Positions 26,961 through 34,536 of a stretch of DNA of 64,000 nucleotides are shown one piece after another. Position 1 is the stretch's first letter; each line of letters opens with the position of its first letter. The stretch spans positions 62,001-126,000 of the forward strand of contig QHRU01000057.1 in assembly GCA_003220225.1 (NCBI GenBank). The letters are read 5' to 3'. The notes under the pieces were generated by a model, which was not told where the DNA came from, did not search any database, and saw only the letters and a list, made by a program, of their open reading frames with translations. Position numbers and translations under genes: made by a program. This stretch comes from Candidatus Rokuibacteriota bacterium. GTDB taxonomy: Bacteria; Methylomirabilota; Methylomirabilia; Rokubacteriales; CSP1-6.

Positions 26961-27899
26961 CTAGCTGGTCGTGATGGCAGTGACGTCCTCCGCGCGAACG
27001 GTCGCCTCGTCGCGTCTGGCACGTTCGAACCGCGCGACCACGACGGTGATGTTGTCGGATCCCCCACGTTCGTTCGCGAGGGCAACCAGCTGCTCGCAGG
27101 CGGCGGCGAGTTTCGTCTGAGTCGTGACGATGTCCACGAGCTCGCCTTCCGCCACGCAAGACCACAGCCCGTCAGAGCACAGCACTAAGACGTCCCCGCT
27201 GCGCATGCAATGCTGTGAGACGTCGGCGATGATCTCGGGTTGAGGGCCGAGGGCCCGAAGCAGAACGTTCCGGTGCGGGCTGCTGGCGGCTGCCTCGGGG
27301 GTCAGCTCACCTGTGTCCAGCAGGTGTTGAACCAGAGAATGGTCCTGGGTGATTCGTTGGGCGCAGCCCTCACGAACGACATAGGCTCGGCTGTCACCGA
27401 CGTGGCCCACGTAGAGGTGATCACCGAGCAGCGCAGCCGCGGTGGCCGTCGTCCCCATGCCCTTCAGCCCAGCGCGGGCGTTGGCATAGGCGTGGATCTC
27501 GCGGTTCGCGCTCTCCATCGCCCCGAGCAGACACTCTCGCAGGTGCGCGGAGGTTCGCCGCTCTTGATCCCGCCACCACTCGAAGAGACACGCGACGATC
27601 GTATTCGCGGCCATGGCGCTGGCCACTTCACCCGCCTCGGCACCGCCCATCCCGTCCGCGACGACGAGCAGCGCGCCCATCGTTGGGATTCGATGCTCGA
27701 CGCCGGCGGGTCGAGTCCAGGTTGAACCCGTCAAGTCCACGATCAAGAAGTAATCCTCGTTCTGCTGGCGGATCTTGCCGACATGGCTCATCGCGACAGC
27801 GTTGACGCTCAATGGCGCCGTCGCGTGACCGTGGCGCATGACACGGCGCCAGATGTCGACGATCTGTCCAAGACCTCGCTCGATCACGAATTTGCTCAC
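26961..27899 (-). CDS. PP2C-family serine/threonine protein phosphatase
   Basis: A 312-residue bacterial PP2C (PrpC/Stp type). Metal and phosphate motifs are complete: GKIRQQNEDYFL, VVADGMGGAEAGEVAS, GTTATAAALL, HVGDSRAYVVR, ITQDHSLVQ, LVLCSDGLWSCV and GGSDNITVVVARF. It removes phosphate from Ser/Thr residues with Mn/Mg and should oppose the kinase encoded two genes upstream. Its start overlaps the lipoprotein stop in an ATGA junction. An N-terminal extension of about 35 residues precedes the catalytic core. Confidence 0.95.
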   Translation of the reverse strand: MSKFVIERGLGQIVDIWRRVMRHGHATAPLSVNAVAMSHVGKIRQQNEDYFLIVDLTGSTWTRPAGVEHRIPTMGALLVVADGMGGAEAGEVASAMAANTIVACLFEWWRDQERRTSAHLRECLLGAMESANREIHAYANARAGLKGMGTTATAAALLGDHLYVGHVGDSRAYVVREGCAQRITQDHSLVQHLLDTGELTPEAAASSPHRNVLLRALGPQPEIIADVSQHCMRSGDVLVLCSDGLWSCVAEGELVDIVTTQTKLAAACEQLVALANERGGSDNITVVVARFERARRDEATVRAEDVTAITTS

Positions 27900-28645
27900 G
27901 GGCGTTTGCGTTGCACGTCGGCGATCAGCGAGCGAACGCCGGGCGGCGCCTGTTGTGTGCAGGAGGCCAGCGCGCCGTCCAGGGTGGCGAGCCGCTTCAG
28001 CTCATCCCGGACGCGTTCCCGCTCCTGGTTGGCGAAATACGTGAACGCGAGGTAGCACCTCGTCTCCGCCAGCTGCTTCACGCGCATCTCGCCGTCGCTC
28101 AGATCCTCGAGATCGACGAGGGCCGCGCGCAGTAGCCTGAGAGCGTCACGAAACCGCGCTGCCGCGTAGGCGTCCTTCGCTCGTGCGAGAACGTGCGAGG
28201 GTTCGGCCGCCTGATCACGCGCACGCGCCTCGGTCAACGCGATCGCCATTCGCTGGTGCTCCTCGGCCACCTTGGGCATTCCGAGGCCGGTATACGCGCG
28301 CCGGAGCGCCTCGTACACGTCGCCGAGTTCGGTGAGGCGGAGCGGTCGGCGCTGTATTCCTTCGACGTCCCACACGGCCCGATTCAGGGCCGCCAGCGCC
28401 CCCGGATAGTTCTTCGCCTGGAGCTCTCGCTGGCCGCGACTGAGGTTCGCGCGCGCGTCGGGATCGGCGCCCGCCAATCGGTATCGTACCGGACGGACGA
28501 TGTGGGTCTGCAATATCGTCGTCGCATCCGTCGAGACCTTCGCCATGGATGCGCAGGCCGAAAGCGACAGGCATCCCGCGACGAGCGCCAGGGTCGTCCA
28601 GCGACGACGGTTATCGCGCGAGGAACCGATGTGTCCGGAAGTCAT
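27896..28645 (-). CDS. Putative lipoprotein with TPR-like helical repeats
   Basis: A 249-residue protein. The N-terminus has Arg residues then a hydrophobic stretch ending in LSLSACAS, a lipobox with Cys as the lipidation site. The rest is helical with TPR-like spacing (RELQAKNYPGALAALNRAVW and DAYAAARFRDALRLLRAALV). It sits between a transmembrane kinase and a phosphatase, overlapping both genes, which suggests an envelope component or sensor partner of the phosphorylation system. No catalytic motif is visible. Confidence 0.8.
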   Translation of the reverse strand: MTSGHIGSSRDNRRRWTTLALVAGCLSLSACASMAKVSTDATTILQTHIVRPVRYRLAGADPDARANLSRGQRELQAKNYPGALAALNRAVWDVEGIQRRPLRLTELGDVYEALRRAYTGLGMPKVAEEHQRMAIALTEARARDQAAEPSHVLARAKDAYAAARFRDALRLLRAALVDLEDLSDGEMRVKQLAETRCYLAFTYFANQERERVRDELKRLATLDGALASCTQQAPPGVRSLIADVQRKRP

Positions 28646-30092
28646 AACTCATCCGCAGTGGGTTGTCGCGCGTGTGCTCCTCGAGGACGACGATCAGGCG
28701 CTCCGGACTCCGGTCGTTCATGGATTCGAAATAGAGCCGGTGTCGGCCGGTGCCGATGCGGAGACACGCGCGCGGCGTGTCTCCGACGTGCCGGCCATCG
28801 ACATGGACCGTCGCGAAAGGCACGGCATTGACACTCACGCAGCCGAACTTGTCGACGCCCTGGGCCGGCGATGACGCGGCCACGCGATTGACGGCGACCT
28901 CGCCGGGCCGATAATTCGTGGCGGCGATCGAGCCCGTGCTCGTTGCTGTGCCCGGTTCGTCGCCCGCGACCCCGACCACCACGGCAGCGGCGCCGCTGCC
29001 CGCTGGTGCGGCGGACGGCGCCACTGGTCTGACGGCATCCACCGTCTGGCGGTGAGGTTGGCGCTCGCGCGGTGCCGCTTGCCATACGGGCGCGACGATG
29101 AATGGCAGGATCGCCAGGGCCGTCGCGCCGAGAACCGTCATTCCGAGGGCGGTGCCGTGTCGGCGCGCCGCCTGGATTCCCTGCTGCAGAACCGCGGCCG
29201 GCCCGCGCCGATCGCGTACGGCCAGCGCCCGTGTGAGCGCGTCGGCGAAGGCCCCGGCATCGGGGTAGCGGTCATCGGGGTCCTTGCTCATCGCGCGCTT
29301 CACCACCGCGTCGAGCGCCGGCGACACGGCCACATTGCGCTCACGGGCGGGCAGCGGCTCGAGATGGAGCACGTCGTCGAGGACCTGGGCGAGGTCCTCA
29401 CCGGGGAACGGCCGCTCTCCGACCAGTGCTTCGTACAAGACGACCCCGAGTGAGAATAAATCGCTCCGCGCGTCCGCCTCGACGCCGCGGACCTGCTCGG
29501 GCGACATGTATGCCGGCGTGCCAACCATGACGCCCGGCTGGGCCGACTGCGTGCCCACAACGCGGGCGACGCCGAAGTCGGTGAGCTTCACATGCCAGGC
29601 ATCATCCACCATGATGTTGCTGCTCTTGACGTCGCGATGGACGACCCCCTCGCCGTGCGCATACTGAAGGGCGCGACACGCCTGCACGACGATGTGGACG
29701 ACTTTGTCGGGCGGTGGCGGGCCGGCGGCGATCAGGTCGGCCAGCGTCCGGCCCTTGACGTACTCCATCACGACATACGGCACGCCGGCGCACACGTCGA
29801 CGTCGTAGATCGTGACGATTCCTGGATGCGTCAGGCGCGCGGCCGCAGTCGCCTCCTGATACAACCGTTGCGTTACGGCGCTGACATCGAACCCCTGGGT
29901 CGCGTCGTCACGCGCAATTGTCTTCACGGCCACGGTACGGTGCAGCTCGAGATCGCGGGCGCGATAGACGATCCCCATGGCGCCCTCGCCGAGGACCTCC
30001 AGAAATTCGTAACGCCCGCTGGGCGGCCGAACGGGTTGCGCAGCGACGGCGTCCGCTGCGTGACCGCTGATCATCGTCCGGGCTGTGTCCAC
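28611..30092 (-). CDS. Transmembrane serine/threonine protein kinase with extracytoplasmic PEGA-like domain
   Basis: About 493 residues. The Hanks-type kinase core is complete: Gly loop VLGEGAMGIVYRARD, catalytic Lys in VAVKTIA, HRDVKSSNIMV loop, DFG in LTDFGVARV and GTPAYMSPEQV. A single membrane helix (MTVLGATALAILPFIVAPVW) is followed by a Pro/Ala-rich linker and a PEGA-like C-terminal domain (VDGRHVGDTPRACLRIGTG). Start choice is open: TTG 30134 overlaps the FHA stop, GTG 30092 has GAGGGA upstream, ATG 30074 lacks a ribosome site; I use GTG. It phosphorylates Ser/Thr targets, possibly the FHA protein encoded just upstream. Confidence 0.93.
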   Translation of the reverse strand: MDTARTMISGHAADAVAAQPVRPPSGRYEFLEVLGEGAMGIVYRARDLELHRTVAVKTIARDDATQGFDVSAVTQRLYQEATAAARLTHPGIVTIYDVDVCAGVPYVVMEYVKGRTLADLIAAGPPPPDKVVHIVVQACRALQYAHGEGVVHRDVKSSNIMVDDAWHVKLTDFGVARVVGTQSAQPGVMVGTPAYMSPEQVRGVEADARSDLFSLGVVLYEALVGERPFPGEDLAQVLDDVLHLEPLPARERNVAVSPALDAVVKRAMSKDPDDRYPDAGAFADALTRALAVRDRRGPAAVLQQGIQAARRHGTALGMTVLGATALAILPFIVAPVWQAAPRERQPHRQTVDAVRPVAPSAAPAGSGAAAVVVGVAGDEPGTATSTGSIAATNYRPGEVAVNRVAASSPAQGVDKFGCVSVNAVPFATVHVDGRHVGDTPRACLRIGTGRHRLYFESMNDRSPERLIVVLEEHTRDNPLRMSYDFRTHRFLAR

Positions 30093-30117
30093 GTGGTGCC
30101 GTCCCTCGGTCGGCGCG

Positions 30118-30822
30118 CTAACCCACGTCGGCAAAGAAGGTCAGGCGTAGACCGCCGACGTCGATCACGTCGCCGCCTTTCAGGATCGCCTGGGTGACGG
30201 TGGCTCGATTCACCCGCATCCGGTACCAGCTCGAAAGATTTCGCACCTCGACACCGTGGCGGGTCCGGATCACCAGGAGATGATGCTTGGGGCCCACAGG
30301 CACACGCAGGTCGCACAGCGCGGAGCGACCGATCAAGACGGCACTGCGTTCCGCACGTTCGAGGTAGAACGTATCCCCTGTGCTCGCCGCTTCCCACTTC
30401 AGATGGGCGCGCCGCTTGAGCGCCGAAGACTTCTGCAGACGCTCCAGCTCGTGGAGATCCATCTGGAACGTCTCGGTCGGCCGCGGCAGGTCAGGCTTCG
30501 CAGCATCCTTGTCACGCACCGGCTCCTTCAATGCTCGATCGAAGAAGATCGAGAATTTCCCGAATGAGATCTCATCCCCGCGTGTGAGCGGCGCGGGCCC
30601 GGTCAGCCGGTGCCCATTCAGGGACGTGCCGTTTGCGGACTTGAGATCCTCTACAATCCAGCGGCCGTCCGAGTCGAGCCGGACCTGTGCTTGCCGCCGC
30701 GACACCGAAGGGTTGTCGATGACGACGTCCATGTCGTCACCCCGTCCGATGTTGATGACGACGCCGTTCAGGTCGTACGCCCGAAGCGGCGTCCGCTCTG
30801 CTACGAGAGTCAATGTTGGCAT
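30118..30822 (-). CDS. Double FHA-domain protein
   Basis: A 234-residue cytoplasmic protein with two forkhead-associated domains. The first (about 20-90) shows NIGRGDDMDVVIDNPSVSRR and LKSANGTSLNG, with the GR, SxxR/H and NG residues that bind phosphothreonine. The second (about 150-234) is more degenerate (VLIGRSALCDLRVPVG) and keeps the N-terminal GR but not the SxxH block. ATG 30822 is chosen because GGGAG lies 8 nt upstream and the protein starts at the first FHA strand; the open frame upstream to 31023 looks non-coding. It would dock phosphorylated kinase or substrates. Confidence 0.88.
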   Translation of the reverse strand: MPTLTLVAERTPLRAYDLNGVVINIGRGDDMDVVIDNPSVSRRQAQVRLDSDGRWIVEDLKSANGTSLNGHRLTGPAPLTRGDEISFGKFSIFFDRALKEPVRDKDAAKPDLPRPTETFQMDLHELERLQKSSALKRRAHLKWEAASTGDTFYLERAERSAVLIGRSALCDLRVPVGPKHHLLVIRTRHGVEVRNLSSWYRMRVNRATVTQAILKGGDVIDVGGLRLTFFADVG

Positions 30823-31083
30823 GGGTGGGCTCCCGATTGTCGTATCGCGCTGTTGACCGCAGTGTTCACGTGCCATCGGAGTGACACGCCCACTGCGCCG
30901 CCGCTTGTGGTGAGCACGTCTATCTGTGCTACGCAAGGACCACACCAGAGACGCGACGGCGGCATATGTCACGGAAGTGTTTGGCTTTTTCTCGGTGCCG
31001 GTTCCCGGACAGAGCAGCGCCATCTGGCTAGAATCTGATCAGTGCGCAGTAATGCGCCGCCTCAGCTGCAGGGAGGAGAAGTT

Positions 31084-31112
31084 GGGAGCGCCCCGGCAAC
31101 GCCGAGGCGCTC
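31084..31112 (-). terminator. Candidate terminator after the seleno-peroxiredoxin gene
   Basis: GGAGCGCC (31084-31091) pairs with GGCGCTCC (31105-31112), and the loop itself can form an inner CGGC/GCCG pairing. It lies 10 nt past the peroxiredoxin TAG. The minus-strand sequence that follows has only scattered T residues. Confidence 0.5.
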
Positions 31113-31122
31113 CGCGACACGG

Positions 31123-31662
31123 CTAGGAGCCCGAGGCCTTGAGCGCCGCCAGGACCTCAGAGGGCTCGAGCAGCATGGTCGGGTTCTCGAGAATCTTGAC
31201 GAACTTCACGACGCCGTTCTTGTCGATGATGAAGTACGCGCGCTTGGGGTAGCGGTAGATCGGGCTCTTCTCGTCCGTCACCAGCGCGCCGTACGCGGGC
31301 AGCATCTGGCGGCGGAAGTCCGAGAGCTGCAGGTGCTTGATGCCGTTTTCCTTCTTCCACGCCGCGAGGGCCTGCCACGCATCACCGCTCACGCCCACGA
31401 CCTGGGCGCCGGCGGCTTCGAACTGCGGCAGCGCCGCGTCGAAGCCCGCCACTTCCTTCGTTCAGGTGCTGGTGAACGCGGCGACGAACGTGTAGAGGAC
31501 GACGGGCCCCTTCGCCGTCAGGTCGGTCAGCTTCACCGTCTTGCCGTCGGGACCGTTGAGCGCGAAGTCAGGCGCCTTGTCCCCGACCTGGAGCGCGTGC
31601 GCTGCCCCGGCCAGCGTCAGACCGAGTACGACGGTCACGACCAACGCGATCACGGTTCGCAT
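31123..31662 (-). CDS. Exported peroxiredoxin with selenocysteine at the peroxidatic position
   Basis: Two short frames, 31662-31462 and 31461-31123, are the same reading frame interrupted by one TGA (31462-31464). The joined 179-residue protein has a Sec signal peptide (MRTVIALVVTVVLGLTLAG to AHA), a VGDKAPDFAL start, then FVAAFTST-U-TKEVAGFD, followed by a standard AhpC/TSA fold (GVSGDAWQALAAW, PKRAYFIIDKNGVV). In AhpC/TSA and BCP proteins the residue before TKE is the peroxidatic Cys; here it is UGA (codon 67). The whole protein has no Cys, so it would be a 1-Sec enzyme. AAAGGAGG precedes ATG 31662. It would reduce peroxides in the periplasm. Sec-peroxiredoxins are known in other bacteria. 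Confidence 0.85.
31425..31437 (-). promoter_or_regulatory. Candidate SECIS hairpin of the peroxiredoxin gene
   Basis: Minus-strand GCGGC (31437-31433), loop GCT, then GCCGC (31429-31425). The stem starts 25 nt after the TGA and the loop has G first, within the range usual for bacterial SECIS elements. A second option is GAAG/CTTC around a TGGCGGG loop (31455-31441), nearer the TGA. Both are weaker than the merB-like hairpin, and this region is GC-rich enough to give chance stems. Confidence 0.35.
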
Positions 31663-31697
31663 GGTGCCTCCTTTGGCAGCAGAGTCTCTGGCATCGG

Positions 31698-32756
31698 TCA
31701 GCGTGCCGGGCGGACACCCGCCGCGGCGAGCCTCGGGAATACAACGTCCCTGAACGCGGCAAGTTCCGGCTCCGGCAGCCCGAACGTGAGCAGCGGCATC
31801 AGGTAGAGGTTACGCACACCGAGCTTCGTCATCTCGACGATGCGCGCGGCGCAGTCGACCGGCGTGCCCACGAGCCCGAGCGCGTCGCAGAGCTGCGCGA
31901 CCACGTCGTCGGGCACGAACGACGTCGCGGCGATGGCCGCCTCCCAGTCGTGCGCGTGCGAGAGATCCGGATAAATCTTCCACACCGCCTCCGGGATCTC
32001 GAGCTTCGGCAGCCGCAGCCCGGCCGGCTCGACCCAGTGCCCGCCCCAGCGCAGCACTCCCCAGTGCACCGCGGTCGGTCGCGCCAGACGCCGCGCCTCG
32101 GCCGTCGTGACCGCCACGCCGACGCGGACCGCCCAGACGATCTCGAGGTCGTCGAGCCGCCGGCCGGAGCGCCTGGCGCCGCGCTCGAGATGCTCGAGGG
32201 CTTTCTCGACGATGCCGCGGTTGAAGCCGACCAGCAGCAACGCGCCGTCGGCGATCTCGCCGGCCAGCTCGATCGCTTTCGGACCCGACGCCGCCATCAC
32301 GATCGGGATGCGCCGCTTCGCGGCGTAGCCGAGGCGGCCGGGCGTGCCGTCGAAATCCACCGACTCGCCGGCGAGCAGACCGCGCACGGTGGCGATGCAC
32401 GCGCGCATCTCGGCCAGCGTCGCCGGCTTGCGGCCGATCGTGCTCGCGGACGTGTAGCCGGTGCCGATGACGAACTTGACGCGCCCCGGAGCCAGCTCCT
32501 CGACGGTCTGGATCGCGCCGGCCAGCACCGAGGGGTGGCGCGTGAACGGGTTGGTCACGGCCGGAAACAGCGTCAGCCGCGAGGTGGCGGCCGCCGCCTG
32601 GCCGAGCACGACGAACGTGTCGCGCGACAGCATCTGGCTGTCGAGGATCCCGGCGCCGTCGAAGCCCGCCGCCTCGATGGACCGGAGCAGACGCATGAGG
32701 TCGGGCATCGGCGCCGTGCCGGGGACGCGCAGGTGGACACGGACAGGCTCGCTCAC
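31698..32756 (-). CDS. LLM-class flavin-dependent oxidoreductase (F420/FMN, Mer-like)
   Basis: A 352-residue luciferase-like TIM barrel. Features: LLRSIEAAGFDGAGILDSQ at the start, TNPFTRHPSVLAGAIQTVEE, FVIGTGYTSAS, and IPIVMAASGPKAIELAGEIADG, the pattern of the 5,10-methylenetetrahydromethanopterin reductase-like subgroup that often uses F420. GTG start at 32756. It is followed by the seleno-peroxiredoxin on the same strand after 35 nt and diverges from the Vgb-like gene. Substrate unknown; desulfurisation or ring oxidation are family possibilities. Confidence 0.88.
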   Translation of the reverse strand: MSEPVRVHLRVPGTAPMPDLMRLLRSIEAAGFDGAGILDSQMLSRDTFVVLGQAAAATSRLTLFPAVTNPFTRHPSVLAGAIQTVEELAPGRVKFVIGTGYTSASTIGRKPATLAEMRACIATVRGLLAGESVDFDGTPGRLGYAAKRRIPIVMAASGPKAIELAGEIADGALLLVGFNRGIVEKALEHLERGARRSGRRLDDLEIVWAVRVGVAVTTAEARRLARPTAVHWGVLRWGGHWVEPAGLRLPKLEIPEAVWKIYPDLSHAHDWEAAIAATSFVPDDVVAQLCDALGLVGTPVDCAARIVEMTKLGVRNLYLMPLLTFGLPEPELAAFRDVVFPRLAAAGVRPAR

Positions 32757-32783
32757 CGCGCGTCATGGTATACCCATAACGCC

Positions 32784-32843
32784 ATGAGCGAGCGGCTCGG
32801 GCAGTTCCTCGTCGATCTTCCCAACCCGGAGCCAATGCGATGA
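32784..32843 (+). CDS. Possible 19-residue leader peptide upstream of the beta-propeller gene
   Basis: ATG 32784 opens MSERLGQFLVDLPNPEPMR and its stop overlaps the ATG at 32840 in an ATGA junction. The tight overlap suggests translational coupling of the downstream gene, which has no obvious ribosome site of its own. No homology is recognised. It may equally be a chance ORF. Confidence 0.3.
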   Translation: MSERLGQFLVDLPNPEPMR

Positions 32844-34522
32844 CGACACGCTACGTGCTCGCGGCAGGCGCCTGGATGGTGCTCACGCTCCTTCAGCCAG
32901 GGTCGAGCGCTGGCCCGGCCCAGGCGCAGCCGGCACCGGCGCTGACCGGACAGGTCACGTCGGCCGAGGAAGGGCTGATGGAGGGCGTCCTCGTCAGCGT
33001 GAAGAAGGTCGGGTCGACCATCACGACGACGGTCGTCACCGACGCGCAGGGTCGCTATCGGTTCCCGGGGCCGCGCCTGACGCCCGGGCCGTACGCCTTC
33101 TCGGTCCGCGCGGTGGGCTACGAGCTGGAAGGCCGGCGCATCGCGGACGTCGGCGCCAACGGGCCGGTCACGGCGGATCTCAGGCTCCGGAAGACCCAGG
33201 ATCTGGCGGCGCAGCTCACGAACGCCGAGTGGCTCGCGAGCATGCCCGGCACGGAGGACCAGAAGAAGGTGCTGCTCGGCTGCGTGCAGTGCCACACGCT
33301 CGAGCGCACGGTGCGCAGCACGCACGACGCCGCCGGATTCCTGAAAGTGCAGCAGCGCATGGGGACCTACGTGAACCAGAGCACGCCGCTGCACATCCAG
33401 GTCCGCCGTGCCGAGCGGCTGCTCGAGATGCGGGGCGAGGAACGCCAGCGCGCGCGGCAGGCCCTGGCGGAGTTCCTGAGCACCGTCAATCTCAAGGGCG
33501 GTTCCACGTGGCCGTACGAGCTGAAGACGCTGCCGCGCCCGACCGGCCGGGGCACGCGCGTCGTCATCACGGAGTACGACCTGCCGCGGGCGACGATCCA
33601 GCCGCACGACGTCATCGTCGATCCCGACGGCATCGCCTGGTACTGCAACTTCGGCGAGCAAACGCTGGGCAAGCTGGATCCCAGGACCGGCCGGGTGACG
33701 GAGTACCGCGTGCCCGAGCTGAAGCCCGGCTTTCCGACGGGTGCCTTGTCCGTGCGCTTCGATCGCGACAGCAACCTCTGGCTCGGCATGATGTTCCAGG
33801 GAGGCATCGCGAAGTTCGATCGCAAGAAGGAGACGTTCTCGACCTGGAGCCTGCCGCCCGAGGTCAACCGCGACATGACCCAGGTCAACATGACGAGCCC
33901 GTCCTCGTCCCACGTGGACGGCAAGGTGTGGACCAACAACAACGGCTTCGCCGCCGTTCACCGGCTCGATCTCGCCTCCGGCAAGTTCGAGACGTGGGAG
34001 CCGTTCCGCGAGGGCGTCGCCAAAGGCCGGAACCACAACATCTACGACGTCATCGCCGACTCGAAGAACAACGTGTACTTCACCGACTTCTCCAATGAGC
34101 ACATCGGGCGCATCGACGGCAAGACCGGCGTCCTCACGCTCTTCACGATCCCGACGCCGCGCTCGGCGCCGCGTCGCGCGCAGATGGACGCCAGCGACCG
34201 CCTCTGGTTCGCCGAGTATCGCGGCAACAAGATCGGGATGTTCGACACGCGCACCGAGGCCTTCACCGAGTGGACGGCGCCGCGCCCGTGGTCGCAGCCC
34301 TACGACGTCCAGCTCGACAAGCATGGCGAGGCCTGGACCGGCTCGATGCTCAACGATCGGGTGCTGAGGCTCGACACGAAGACCGGCGCCTTCACGGAGT
34401 ACCTGCTGCCGCGCTCGACGAACATCCGGCGCGTGTTCGTGGACAGCTCCACCACGCCGGTCGCGTTCTGGGTGGGCAGCAACCACGGCGCCTCCATCGT
34501 CAAGCTGGAGCCGCTGGACTAG
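32840..34522 (+). CDS. Exported protein: CnaB-like domain, single CxxCH heme motif, Vgb-type beta-propeller
   Basis: 560 residues. An N-terminal signal peptide (to about residue 30) is followed by a carboxypeptidase-regulatory/CnaB-like beta domain (about 35-115, with TDAQGRYRFPG). A helical part holds CVQCH at residues 148-152, a c-type heme attachment motif. A propeller of Vgb/SMP-30-like blades then follows (repeated G-K-L-D-P-R-T-G-R-V type turns; GIAWYCNFGEQTLGKLD, NVYFTDFSNEHIGRIDGKTG). Virginiamycin B lyases share the propeller but not the heme part. A periplasmic sensor or electron-transfer dehydrogenase component is plausible. An LLM oxidoreductase gene follows 14 nt later. Confidence 0.85.
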   Translation: MTTRYVLAAGAWMVLTLLQPGSSAGPAQAQPAPALTGQVTSAEEGLMEGVLVSVKKVGSTITTTVVTDAQGRYRFPGPRLTPGPYAFSVRAVGYELEGRRIADVGANGPVTADLRLRKTQDLAAQLTNAEWLASMPGTEDQKKVLLGCVQCHTLERTVRSTHDAAGFLKVQQRMGTYVNQSTPLHIQVRRAERLLEMRGEERQRARQALAEFLSTVNLKGGSTWPYELKTLPRPTGRGTRVVITEYDLPRATIQPHDVIVDPDGIAWYCNFGEQTLGKLDPRTGRVTEYRVPELKPGFPTGALSVRFDRDSNLWLGMMFQGGIAKFDRKKETFSTWSLPPEVNRDMTQVNMTSPSSSHVDGKVWTNNNGFAAVHRLDLASGKFETWEPFREGVAKGRNHNIYDVIADSKNNVYFTDFSNEHIGRIDGKTGVLTLFTIPTPRSAPRRAQMDASDRLWFAEYRGNKIGMFDTRTEAFTEWTAPRPWSQPYDVQLDKHGEAWTGSMLNDRVLRLDTKTGAFTEYLLPRSTNIRRVFVDSSTTPVAFWVGSNHGASIVKLEPLD

Positions 34523-34536
34523 GCGACGCGCTCCCC

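Noticed and set aside
31462-31662. Separate 66-aa exported peptide
   Set aside because: It ends at the TGA in mid-domain and the downstream frame continues the peroxiredoxin fold, so it is the N-terminal part of one selenoprotein.
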